In this document: one piece after another, positions 27,533 to 37,103 of the stretch
Layout of the letters: every line of letters begins with the position of its first letter
Numbering within the stretch: the stretch's first letter is position 1
Assembly (NCBI GenBank): GCA_026418075.1
Contig: JAOACA010000008.1
Coordinates: 1,719-40,802 of the forward strand
Length of the DNA: 39,084 bases
Direction: 5' to 3'
Source of the DNA: Candidatus Bipolaricaulota bacterium
Lineage (GTDB): Bacteria > Bipolaricaulota > Bipolaricaulia > Bipolaricaulales > Bipolaricaulaceae
Translations under genes and position numbers: made by a program
Notes under the pieces: model-generated
What the model saw: the letters and a program-made list of their open reading frames with translations, nothing else
What the model was told of the DNA's origin: nothing
Databases searched by the model: none

Positions 27533-27561
27533 ATCCTACACTACACTCGCGGGAGTGTCAA
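27533..27561 (-). promoter_or_regulatory. Consensus-like sigma-70 promoter of hpf
   Basis: On the minus strand TTGACA (27561-27556) and TAGGAT (27538-27533) are separated by exactly 17 bases, with the hpf ATG 25 bases beyond the -10 and GGGAGGG as ribosome-binding site between them. The -35 overlaps the herA stop codon (27558-27560). This is the best promoter in the window and the only good one I can find ahead of the 24 kb superoperon. Confidence 0.75.
27543..27558. promoter_or_regulatory. Inverted repeat in the hpf promoter, candidate operator
   Basis: ACACTC-GCGG-GAGTGT is a perfect 6-base inverted repeat. It lies between the -35 and -10 boxes of the hpf promoter, overlapping the last bases of the -35. 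A protein binding here would exclude RNA polymerase. The core resembles half of the HrcA CIRCE arms but the spacing does not fit. Confidence 0.45.
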
Positions 27562-28922
27562 GAGGTGTAGGTAAGATCCCGTGCGGCGGGGGCGAGGTCG
27601 GCGAGGCGGCGGCGGAGGTGGTGGGCAAGCCCGTGGAGCCCTGAGGGCCCAAGTGCCCCAGCAAACGGGGCGAACGCCTCCTCCACGTACGGGCGGACGG
27701 TTCCGCGGTAGGTGGGGCCGCGGGAAAGCCGTTCGCAAGCGATGAGGCCCAGCTCCAGCGCGGCATGGGGGGGCTCCGCCCGGAGGAGGGCCTCCGGGCA
27801 ATCGATCCAGGCCGCGAGCTCGTGGACCGTGTAGGCCCGGGGCTCCCGGGCGGCGAGGAACGCCACCACCCGCCGCTCGAGCGGGGGGAGCCGCTCCAGC
27901 CGGCGGAGGAGACGCTCCACCCGGAGCGCCACCGGCTCGGGAAGTTCGGAAACCGCCTCCTCGCCCTCCATGGTTTCCCGAGTCCGGGCCTCGGAAAGGG
28001 CAAGGTCACCGACCGCGGGGACTTCGTCCTGGGCGGGGGGCAGGGGATTCCGGGCGAGGGCCTCGAGGAGCCTGCCCCGCACGAGGCGCAGCTTGGGGGA
28101 CTCCACGGGATGAAACGCCGGGGTGTAGCCGCCGTGGAACGTGTTCCGAAGGCGAATCGCCACCCTCCGGGCCTCGGCGCCGGCGATGTACACGCACTCC
28201 CCCACCCGAAGGCCGGTGACGACCTCCTTCACCTCGGCCTTCCCCCAGGGGAGGAGCTCCCCGTAGACCCGCATGTCCGCCTCGTGGACGACCCGGTGGA
28301 GGAAGAGCATCCCGGCCTGGGTGAGGACGTCCTTCTCCACCTTGGCCGAGCGCTGGGAGATGATCACCGTCCCCAAGCCCCGTTTGCGGCCGCGGAGGGC
28401 GATCCGGACCACGACCTCCTTCATTCGGGTCCGAACCCCCTGGGGGATGAACTCGTGGCACTCCTCGATCCCGATCATGTACGGGGTGCGGAGCCGGCCG
28501 GCGAGGGCCCACAGCCGGGAGAGGTAGTCCAGGAGGAGGGCCTCCCGTTCCGCTCCCACGAGGTCGGACACGTCGAGGACCACGGGGACCCCCTCGCGGA
28601 GGGAGAGCTCTGCAACCTCGGCGGCCGTCACCGGGGTGAGCTCGACGTCGGCGTGGTCCCCGCCCCCGAGGACGAGGACCTCGTGGCGCTCCTTGAGGCC
28701 GAAGTACTCCCCGTCGATGTCCACGATCGAGAGGGGGTAGTGGGCGGCGAGGAGCTCCTCGAAGAGGACGCCCGCGGTGTTCGATTTCCCCGAGCCGCGG
28801 ATCCCGAGGACGGCCACGCACTGGCCCACCACGTGGTCCACCGGGACCACAAGGTCCGGACCCAAGGTGAGGACGCTCATCGCGGGGGACCCTACCGTGG
28901 GGAGGGCCCCCTCACCAGGCAC
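27558..28922 (-). CDS. HerA/DUF87 family ATPase
   Basis: P-loop ATPase of the HerA/FtsK superfamily, 454 residues, that in archaea forms a hexameric DNA translocase with the nuclease NurA. The Walker A is GIRGSGKSNT (40-49), and the Walker B-like region is IGIEECHEFIP with E153-E154. A further VIISQRSAKVEKD segment is the sensor region typical of the family. The C-terminal 150 residues have no signature I know, and may be a helical/winged domain (YTVHELAAWIDCPEALLR). No nurA, sbcCD or rad50 is nearby. GTG 28922 has GGAGGG at 9 bases; ATG 28880 (MSVLTLGPDL) is the alternative. The gene follows cca on the same strand, and its stop lies in the hpf promoter. Confidence 0.8.
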   Translation of the reverse strand: MPGEGALPTVGSPAMSVLTLGPDLVVPVDHVVGQCVAVLGIRGSGKSNTAGVLFEELLAAHYPLSIVDIDGEYFGLKERHEVLVLGGGDHADVELTPVTAAEVAELSLREGVPVVLDVSDLVGAEREALLLDYLSRLWALAGRLRTPYMIGIEECHEFIPQGVRTRMKEVVVRIALRGRKRGLGTVIISQRSAKVEKDVLTQAGMLFLHRVVHEADMRVYGELLPWGKAEVKEVVTGLRVGECVYIAGAEARRVAIRLRNTFHGGYTPAFHPVESPKLRLVRGRLLEALARNPLPPAQDEVPAVGDLALSEARTRETMEGEEAVSELPEPVALRVERLLRRLERLPPLERRVVAFLAAREPRAYTVHELAAWIDCPEALLRAEPPHAALELGLIACERLSRGPTYRGTVRPYVEEAFAPFAGALGPSGLHGLAHHLRRRLADLAPAARDLTYTS

Positions 28923-28961
28923 CGTGCGCGTCCCTCCGGGGACAACGGGGGGGCGGCGGCC

Positions 28962-30389
28962 TTACCCGTGGCCCCCAATGAGCCGCCGCGCCTCCGCCAG
29001 TGCCTCCTCCCGGGTCGCGATCTCGCCCGAGAGGATCCGCTCGTGGAGCTGGTCGAGGATCGCCCCCAGCCGGGGCCCGGGGGGGAGCCCGAGGGCCCGG
29101 AGGTCGTCGCCCGTGAGGAGCGCCCGGGCCCGGCGGACCCCCTCGATCCGGCGGAGGTGGACGAGGAGCGCGGCCCCGCGGCGGAGGAGGGGAAGCCAGG
29201 CCGCGCTCCGGTGGGCGCTCGCCTCCGCGTCGCAGATCACCACCCGGAGGAGGTCAGCGAACAGGGGGTACCGCCGGGGGAGGTCCCCCGGGGGGGCCGC
29301 GACGTCCTCGCCGTGGGCCAGGAGCCCAACCTGCTTCCCGAGGCCCATCTCCGGAAGGCGGGCCACCCGCATGTGCTCGCCCACGAGGTAGCTCACCCGC
29401 TCCCCGTCCCGGCGGGGGAGCCGGAGGCGGACGAGGGCTTCGGCCGCGATCCGCGCCCCCAAGACGCAGTGCCCGCCCATGTTCTCCCCCCCGGACCGGG
29501 AGAGGGCCGCGGGTTTGCCCACGTCGTGGAAGAGGACGGCGAGCTTGAGGAGGGGATCGTCCCACACCCCATCGGCCACCCGCAGGGCTGCCAGGGTGTG
29601 GTCCAGGACATCCCCCTCGGGGTGGTACTCCGGGGGCTGCGGGACCCCGCCCAAGGCTGCGATCTCCGGAAGCACGTGCGGAAGAAGACCGAGGTCCCGG
29701 AGAAGCTCCACCCCGTGGGCCGAGCGGGGCGTGGCAAGGGTGCGGAGGAGCTCGTCCCGGATCCGCTCCCAGGACACCCCGCGGATCCGCGGGGCGCAGG
29801 CCCGGATCGCCGCCGCGGTCCGCTCTTCAAGCTGGAACCCCAGCTGGCAGGCAAGCCGCACCGCCCGGAGCATCCGGAGGTGGTCCTCGGCGAACCGCTC
29901 TTTGGGGTCGCCGATTGCCCGGAGGAGGCCGGCCCGGAGGTCCGGGATTCCCCCCACCCGGTCGATCACCTCCCCGTCGGATGTGGCGGCCAGGGCGTTC
30001 ACCGTGAAGTCCCGCCGCCGGAGGTCCTCTTCGAGGGTCCCCCACCGGACCGCGTCGGGCCGCCGGCCGTCGGAGTAACGGCCTTCCGTGCGGAACGTGG
30101 CCACCTCGTACGGGGTCCCGTCGGGGGCGACCACGACCACGACCCCGAAGCTTTCTCCAACGGTGAGGACCCGGAGGTCAGGGAAGAGCCGCCGCACCTC
30201 GTCAGGGGGGGCGGAGGTGGCGAGGTCCACGTCCCCGGGGGTGAACGGCTCGCCCCGGAGCTCGGCGGCCACGGCGTCGCGGACGATCCCCCCCACGAAC
30301 ACCGCCTCGTGCCCCGCTGCCTCCAGGCGCCGCACGATCTCCAGGGCCCACGGGTGAGCCGCCTCCAGCCGCTGGATGGGAAACCGCAC
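28962..30389 (-). CDS. cca: CCA tRNA nucleotidyltransferase (poly(A) polymerase family) with HD domain
   Basis: Class II nucleotidyltransferase adding CCA to tRNA 3' ends, 475 residues. The head has FVGGIVRDAV (31-40) and the catalytic pair D53/D55 in GDVDLAT, followed by RRRDFTVNALA, the conserved RxxDF block, then GDPKERFAEDHLRMLRA, which contains the nucleotide-selecting ED..RMLRAVR motif of the neck domain. The C-terminal part has an HD domain (HTLAALRVADGVWDDPLL, LAVLFHDVGKP), as in CCA-adding enzymes of many bacteria that also hydrolyse cyclic phosphates. A poly(A) polymerase of the same family cannot be excluded, but no other CCA enzyme is seen. ATG 30389 is divergent from frr. Confidence 0.9.
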   Translation of the reverse strand: MRFPIQRLEAAHPWALEIVRRLEAAGHEAVFVGGIVRDAVAAELRGEPFTPGDVDLATSAPPDEVRRLFPDLRVLTVGESFGVVVVVAPDGTPYEVATFRTEGRYSDGRRPDAVRWGTLEEDLRRRDFTVNALAATSDGEVIDRVGGIPDLRAGLLRAIGDPKERFAEDHLRMLRAVRLACQLGFQLEERTAAAIRACAPRIRGVSWERIRDELLRTLATPRSAHGVELLRDLGLLPHVLPEIAALGGVPQPPEYHPEGDVLDHTLAALRVADGVWDDPLLKLAVLFHDVGKPAALSRSGGENMGGHCVLGARIAAEALVRLRLPRRDGERVSYLVGEHMRVARLPEMGLGKQVGLLAHGEDVAAPPGDLPRRYPLFADLLRVVICDAEASAHRSAAWLPLLRRGAALLVHLRRIEGVRRARALLTGDDLRALGLPPGPRLGAILDQLHERILSGEIATREEALAEARRLIGGHG

Positions 30390-30394
30390 GAGAG

Positions 30395-30400
30395 ATTATC
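30395..30400 (-). promoter_or_regulatory. Possible -10 box of cca
   Basis: Minus strand GATAAT (30400-30395), five of six bases matching TATAAT, with the cca ATG only 5 bases beyond the box. No clear -35 lies 16-18 bases upstream. If used, the mRNA would be leaderless or nearly so. Confidence 0.35.
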
Positions 30401-30406
30401 GCCCGG

Positions 30407-30435
30407 TTGCGGATGGGGTGCACCAGGGCTAGGAT
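30407..30435 (+). promoter_or_regulatory. Promoter of the frr-atp operon
   Basis: TTGCGG (30407-30412) and TAGGAT (30430-30435) with a 17-base spacer, 21 bases before the frr ATG. The -10 is identical with that of the hpf promoter, which suggests a common TAGGAT preference of the housekeeping sigma factor of this organism. It should transcribe frr and the ATP synthase genes that follow without gaps. Confidence 0.65.
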
Positions 30436-30456
30436 TCGCCCGCAAGGGGGTTGGAC

Positions 30457-31014
30457 ATGGAACACGAGCTACTGAAGCAGGCACGGGGCCACATGGCCCG
30501 CACGTTGGACGTCCTCCAGGGGGAACTCGCCAAGATCCACACCGGCCGGGCCAACCCTGCCCTCGTGGAGGGCGTCGCCGTTGATTACTACGGGACCCCC
30601 ACCCCCCTCCGCCACATCGCCCACGTCGTGGCCCCCGACCCCGACCTCATCCTGATCCGGCCGTTCGACCGGTCCCAGCTTCCGGCGATCGAGAAGGCGA
30701 TCCTCGCCGCCGGCCTGGGCCTCAACCCCCAGAACGACGGCCAGGTGGTGCGGATCAAGGTCCCCCGGCTTTCCGAGGAGCGCCGGAACGAACTGGTGAA
30801 ACTCGTGGGGAAGCGGGCTGAGGAGGCCAAGATCGCCCTCCGCAACGTCCGGAGGGAGGTCCGGGAGAAGCTCGAGGCGGAAAAGAAGGAGGGCCGGATG
30901 AGCGAGGACGAGCACCACCGCCTCCAGAAGGCCCTCGACGACCTCACGGCCGAGCACACCAAACGGGTAGACGAGCTTGCGGAGAAGAAGGCGCAGGAGA
31001 TGCGGACCCTGTGA
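30457..31014 (+). CDS. frr: Ribosome recycling factor
   Basis: Splits post-termination ribosomes together with EF-G; 185 residues, tRNA-shaped protein of a three-helix bundle and a beta/alpha/beta domain. Visible are KIHTGRANPALVEGVAVDYYGTP, in which the family TGRA is intact, then IRPFDRSQLPAIEKAIL and IKVPRLSEERRNELVKL, then the helical C-terminus. ATG 30457 (MEHELLKQA) has AAGGGGG at 6 bases; a TTG two codons earlier is less likely. Position ahead of the atp genes is unusual, as frr usually follows tsf-pyrH. Its neighbour on the other strand is cca. Confidence 0.97.
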   Translation: MEHELLKQARGHMARTLDVLQGELAKIHTGRANPALVEGVAVDYYGTPTPLRHIAHVVAPDPDLILIRPFDRSQLPAIEKAILAAGLGLNPQNDGQVVRIKVPRLSEERRNELVKLVGKRAEEAKIALRNVRREVREKLEAEKKEGRMSEDEHHRLQKALDDLTAEHTKRVDELAEKKAQEMRTL

Positions 31015-31021
31015 GCCGGCC

Positions 31022-31372
31022 GTGAGCGGGCTGTGGGACGCGGGGCTGCGGGAGGCGGTGGGGCTCGCCCTACCCCTGGCGGTGGGGATCTCGGTCCTCG
31101 GCTGGACGTGGCCCCTCGGGGTGTTTGTGGGGCTGGGGGCGGTGGCCTCCGGGCGGCTCCTCCGGTGGGGGCTAATCGCGATCCTCCGGCGGGAAGGGGG
31201 CGGAGGGCTGGCCGCCGGGCTCGCGGGGACGGTTCGGCACATCTTCGTCTCCCTCCTCGCCTTGGGCGGAGTCGCGCTCGGGCTTCCCCCGCTTGCGGTG
31301 AGCGCCGGGCTCCTCCTTCCCACCCTGGGGCGGCTGATCTGGACGGTGCGCGTTGTCCGGTCCGTTGGGTAA
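31022..31372 (+). CDS. atpI: AtpI-like ATP synthase accessory membrane protein
   Basis: A 116-residue hydrophobic protein with four likely membrane segments (about residues 9-30, 32-50, 64-84 and 86-108), located between frr and atpB. AtpI proteins help to assemble the c-ring. Sequence similarity is not diagnostic by eye, so the call rests on size, hydrophobicity, and position just before atpB. GTG 31022 is chosen since the stretch before it (RRRRRRRC) is frr in another frame. Its 3' end overlaps the proposed atpB start by 20 bases. Confidence 0.65.
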   Translation: MSGLWDAGLREAVGLALPLAVGISVLGWTWPLGVFVGLGAVASGRLLRWGLIAILRREGGGGLAAGLAGTVRHIFVSLLALGGVALGLPPLAVSAGLLLPTLGRLIWTVRVVRSVG

Positions 31373-32042
31373 GGCGGCTCTCCTCCGGTTCACGGTCGGG
31401 GGGATCGAAGTGGCGCTTGACCCCGTCGTCGCGGGGGTGGGGTTCGGAGTGACCGTGGCCCTCGCCCTCCTCCTCCTGTGGGTGCGGCGGGGGCTTCCCC
31501 GGGACCCCGAGGCCCCGCCTTCCCGGCGGGCCGTCGCCGTGGCCTGGATCACGGAGCTCTTCCAGAACCAGGTCCTGGGGGGGGTGTCCCCCGAGCTTGC
31601 CCACCGGCTGTTCCCCCTCGTGGCCGCCCTGTTTCTCTACGTCCTCCTCTGCAACTGGGCGGGGCTCCTCCCGTTCGTCGTCTCCCCCACCCAAAACGTC
31701 AACGTCACCTTGGGCCTGGCCCTCCTCGTCTACGGGCTGACCCACGTCTACGGGGTTCGGGCCAAGGGGGTCCGCGGGCACCTCAAGGGGTACCTCGAGC
31801 CGTTTCCGTTCCTCCTTCCCCTCAACGTGATTGGGGACCTCGGGCGGACCCTGTCCCACGGGTTCCGTCTGTTTGGGAACATCCTCGGGGGGACCCTTCT
31901 GGTAGCGGTGGTGGGGGGGCTGTTCGCCCCGCTGGTCGTCCCAGCGGCCCTCAACCTCTGGTTTGGGCTGTTCATGGGGCTGATTCAAGCCCTGGTGTTC
32001 ACGCTTCTGGCGGTGGCGTACATCCGCGCCACGGCCGAATAG
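31353..32042 (+). CDS. atpB: F1Fo ATP synthase subunit a
   Basis: Membrane stator subunit of Fo with the ion half-channels, 229 residues and five to six membrane segments. The essential arginine is R172 in LSHGFRLFGNILGG, and Q212 in LFMGLIQALVFTLLAVAY lies in the last helix. The amphipathic N-terminal region is short. TTG 31353 is given as start, and TTG 31365 is equally possible since neither has a clear ribosome-binding site. Translational coupling to the overlapping atpI is likely. The glycine following NILGG replaces the glutamate seen in E. coli (NMYAGE), as in other non-proteobacterial a subunits. Confidence 0.93.
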   Translation: MSGPLGKAALLRFTVGGIEVALDPVVAGVGFGVTVALALLLLWVRRGLPRDPEAPPSRRAVAVAWITELFQNQVLGGVSPELAHRLFPLVAALFLYVLLCNWAGLLPFVVSPTQNVNVTLGLALLVYGLTHVYGVRAKGVRGHLKGYLEPFPFLLPLNVIGDLGRTLSHGFRLFGNILGGTLLVAVVGGLFAPLVVPAALNLWFGLFMGLIQALVFTLLAVAYIRATAE

Positions 32043-32050
32043 GAGGTCAC

Positions 32051-32293
32051 ATGGATCCACAGGCCCTTGTCGCGGCGGCGAAGTACCTGGCAGCGGGGAT
32101 CTGCATGGGGATCGGGGCGATCGGCCCCGGGGTGGGAGAGGGGATCATCGGCGCCCACGCCCTGGATGCGATGGCCCGCCAGCCGGAGATGGCCAACACC
32201 CTCCTCCGGACGATGGTCATCGCCGACGCCATCGCCGAGACCACGGGGATCTACTCCCTCGTCGTGGCCCTCGTGCTTCTGTTCGTCGTCTGA
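32051..32293 (+). CDS. atpE: F1Fo ATP synthase subunit c with two-carboxylate sodium-site motif
   Basis: Rotor-ring subunit of Fo, 80 residues in a two-helix hairpin with the loop ARQPE (42-46). The ion-site glutamate is E63 in AETTGIYSL, flanked by T64, T65 and Y68; a second carboxylate, E30 (GPGVGEG), occupies the place of the glutamine found in the sodium site of Ilyobacter. This pattern equals the sodium-coupled c-ring of Fusobacterium nucleatum, which binds Na+ through two carboxylates, and also resembles Thermotoga c subunits. ATG 32051 has the strong ribosome-binding site AGGAGG at 4 bases, as usual for the highly translated atpE. The gene is too short to appear as a separate long ORF. 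Confidence 0.96.
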   Translation: MDPQALVAAAKYLAAGICMGIGAIGPGVGEGIIGAHALDAMARQPEMANTLLRTMVIADAIAETTGIYSLVVALVLLFVV

Positions 32294-32303
32294 GGGAGGC
32301 CCC

Positions 32304-32795
32304 GTGGCGCTTGAGCTGGGCACGCTCCTTTTCAACCTCGTCAACTTCGCCCTCCTCCTCGTCGTCGTCCGCTGGGCCCTCCGGAAGTGGCTCCTCCCGT
32401 GGCTCGATCGCCGGCGGGAGGCGGAGGAGGCGCGGATGCGGCGGGCGGCGGAGCTCGAGGCCCAGGCCGAGGAGCTCCGGCGGGAGCGGGAGGAGGCCCT
32501 CGCCGCCGCCAACCGCCGCGCACGGGAGATCGTGGCTCAAGCCGAGGCCCAGGCCCAAGAGATCCTCCGCCAGGCCCGGGCCGAAGCGCGGGCCCAGGCC
32601 CAGGCGATCCTCGCGGAGGCTGAACAGGCCGCCGCCCGGGCCCAGGAGGAGGCCCTCGCCTCCCTCCGGGCCGCGTACGCGGAGCTCGTCCTCCAGGGAG
32701 CGGCCCGGGTCCTGGCCCGCGAGGTTCGGCCCGAGGACCACGCCCGGCTCCTCGAAGAGCTCACCAGCCGGGTCGACGCCCGACTCCTCCAGTGA
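32304..32795 (+). CDS. atpF: F1Fo ATP synthase subunit b
   Basis: Peripheral stalk subunit of 163 residues, with one N-terminal membrane helix (LGTLLFNLVNFALLLVVVRW, about residues 5-24) and a long alanine, glutamate and arginine-rich coiled coil that runs to the end. GTG 32304 (VALELGTLLF) follows GGGAGG at 5 bases; the longer ORF in this frame overlaps atpE and is not real. Its TGA overlaps the GTG of atpH. Confidence 0.93.
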   Translation: MALELGTLLFNLVNFALLLVVVRWALRKWLLPWLDRRREAEEARMRRAAELEAQAEELRREREEALAAANRRAREIVAQAEAQAQEILRQARAEARAQAQAILAEAEQAAARAQEEALASLRAAYAELVLQGAARVLAREVRPEDHARLLEELTSRVDARLLQ

Positions 32796-33337
32796 CCACG
32801 CCCACAGAGCTCGCCCACCCCTACGCCCAGGCCCTCTACGCCCTCGGGGAGCCTGCCGGGGCCGTGGACGCCCTCCGGGACGACCTCGCCCTCCTGGGGA
32901 CCCTGTGGGAAGGAGATGAGAGGGTCCGCGGCTTCCTCACCCACCCGCTCGTTCCCGCCTCGGCCAAGGAGGACCTCCTCGTGCGGGCCCTCGCGGGCCG
33001 GGTCCACCCCCTGACCCTGAACCTCGTCCGCCTCCTCGTCCGGCGGGGGCGGACCGCGCTTCTTCCCGAGCTCGGGCCGGCATTTCGGAAGGCGGAGGAG
33101 GAGCGGGGGCGGACCTACCACGTGGGGGTCCGAACCGCTCAGCCCCTGACCCCGGAGGCCCGGGAAGCCCTCTGCGGAAAGCTCGCCGCCCTCCTCGGGG
33201 GAACCGTCCTCCTCGACGAGGAGCTGGACCCCGGGCTCCTCGGGGGGGCGGAGGTGGTCGTCCGCGGCCGGCGGGTCGACGCCTCCCTCCGCGGGCGCCT
33301 GGAGGCCCTCGCCCAAAAGCTCGGAGGTCGCCCATGA
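32792..33337 (+). CDS. atpH: F1Fo ATP synthase subunit delta
   Basis: Connects the peripheral stalk to the alpha3beta3 head; 181 residues. The N-terminal six-helix domain begins [15 protein letters not shown], and the C-terminal domain has [19 protein letters not shown] and [34 protein letters not shown], as in the family. GTG 32792 overlaps the atpF stop and its TGA overlaps the ATG of atpA. Confidence 0.95.
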   Translation: MTTPTELAHPYAQALYALGEPAGAVDALRDDLALLGTLWEGDERVRGFLTHPLVPASAKEDLLVRALAGRVHPLTLNLVRLLVRRGRTALLPELGPAFRKAEEERGRTYHVGVRTAQPLTPEAREALCGKLAALLGGTVLLDEELDPGLLGGAEVVVRGRRVDASLRGRLEALAQKLGGRP

Positions 33338-34841
33338 GGCCCCGCAGCGACGAGATCGCCGCCATCCTCAAACGGCAAATCCAAGAGCTCGACCTCGATC
33401 TCAAGATGGAAGAGGTCGGGGTCGTGGTCGAGGTGGGGGACGGGATCGCCCGGATCTGGGGCCTCCGCTCGGCGATGGCCTCCGAGCTCCTGGAGTTCCC
33501 CGGGGGGATCCAGGGCCTCGTCCTCGACCTCGACGAGGACTCCGTTGGGGTCGCGATCCTGGGGCCCGACGAGGGGATCCGGGAGGGGGACGAGGTCCGG
33601 CGGACGGGCCGTGTCCTCTCGACACCGGTGGGGAAGGGGTTCCTCGGCCGGGTGGTGGACCCCCTCGGGCACCCCCTGGACGGCGGGGGGCCGATCCCCC
33701 CCGAGGGGTACCGGAAGACGGACGAGAAGGCCCCCGGGGTGATCGCCCGCCAGCCGGTGAACACCCCCCTCCAAACCGGGATCAAGTGCATCGACGCCCT
33801 GACCCCCATCGGCCGAGGGCAGCGGGAGCTCATCATCGGCGACCGGCGAACCGGGAAGACGGCGATCGCCCTCGACACGATCATCCACCAGCGGGGCCAA
33901 GGCGTGTACTGCATCTACGTCGCCATCGGCCAAAAATCGTCCACGATCGCCAAGGCGGTGGACGCCCTCCGCCGGCACGGGGCAATGGAGTACACGATCG
34001 TCGTGGCCGCCCCGGCGGAGGCCCCCACGCCCCTCCAGTACATCGCCCCCTACGCCGGGTGCGCGATGGGGGAGTACTTCCGGGACCGGGGGGAGGACGC
34101 CCTCGTGATCTACGACGATCTCTCCAAGCACGCGGTCGCCTACCGGGAGATCGCCCTCCTCCTCCGCCGGCCCCCGGGCCGGGAGGCGTACCCGGGGGAC
34201 ATCTTCTACACCCACTCCCGGCTCCTGGAGCGGGCAGCGCGGCTGAGCGACGCCCACGGCGGGGGGTCCCTCACCGCCCTCCCCATCGTCGAGACCAAGG
34301 CCGGGGACATCACCGCCTACATCTCCACGAACCTGATCTCCATCACCGACGGCCAGATCTACCTCGAGGCGGACCTGTTCAACAAGGGCCAGCGACCGGC
34401 GATGAACGTGGGGCTCTCCGTGTCCCGGGTCGGGGGGGCAGCCCAGGTCCCGGCGATGAAGGAGGTCGCGGGGCAGCTGCGGCTGGAGCTCGCCCAGTAC
34501 CGGGACCTCGCCGCGTTCGCCGAGTTCGCCCAGGAGCTCGATGAGGCATCCCAAGCCCAGCTCGCCCGGGGCGCGCGGGTCATGGAGATCCTCAAACAGG
34601 GCCAGTACTGCCCCATGCCGGTCGAGGAGCAGGTGGCCGTCCTCTACGCCGCGGTGGGGGGGCACCTCGACGGGATCCCGGTGGAGGCAGTGCGGGACTT
34701 CGAGCGGGGGTTCCTCGCCTTCCTCCGGGAGCGGCACCCCGAGGTGCTCGCCACCCTGGGGAGGGAGAAGCGGCTCACGGACGCGGTCCGGGAGGGGCTG
34801 GAGGAGGCGCTTCGCCAGTTTCGGGAGGGATTCCGCGCCGG

Positions 34842-34845
<4 letters not shown>
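33334..34845 (+). CDS. atpA: F1Fo ATP synthase subunit alpha
   Basis: Non-catalytic nucleotide-binding subunit of F1, 503 residues. The P-loop is GDRRTGKT (169-176; GDRQTGKT is usual), followed by [30 protein letters not shown]. The arginine finger lies in [13 protein letters not shown]. The helix [26 protein letters not shown] belongs to the N-terminal beta-barrel region. Coupled by 4-base overlaps with atpH and atpG. Confidence 0.97.
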
Positions 34846-37096
<2,251 letters not shown>

Positions 37097-37103
37097 CCTC
37101 GCG

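Noticed and set aside
27543-27558. CIRCE (HrcA) heat-shock operator
   Set aside because: CACTC...GAGTG matches part of the arms, but CIRCE needs longer arms with a 9-base spacer; here the spacer is 4 and the outer bases do not match. Kept only as an unnamed inverted repeat.
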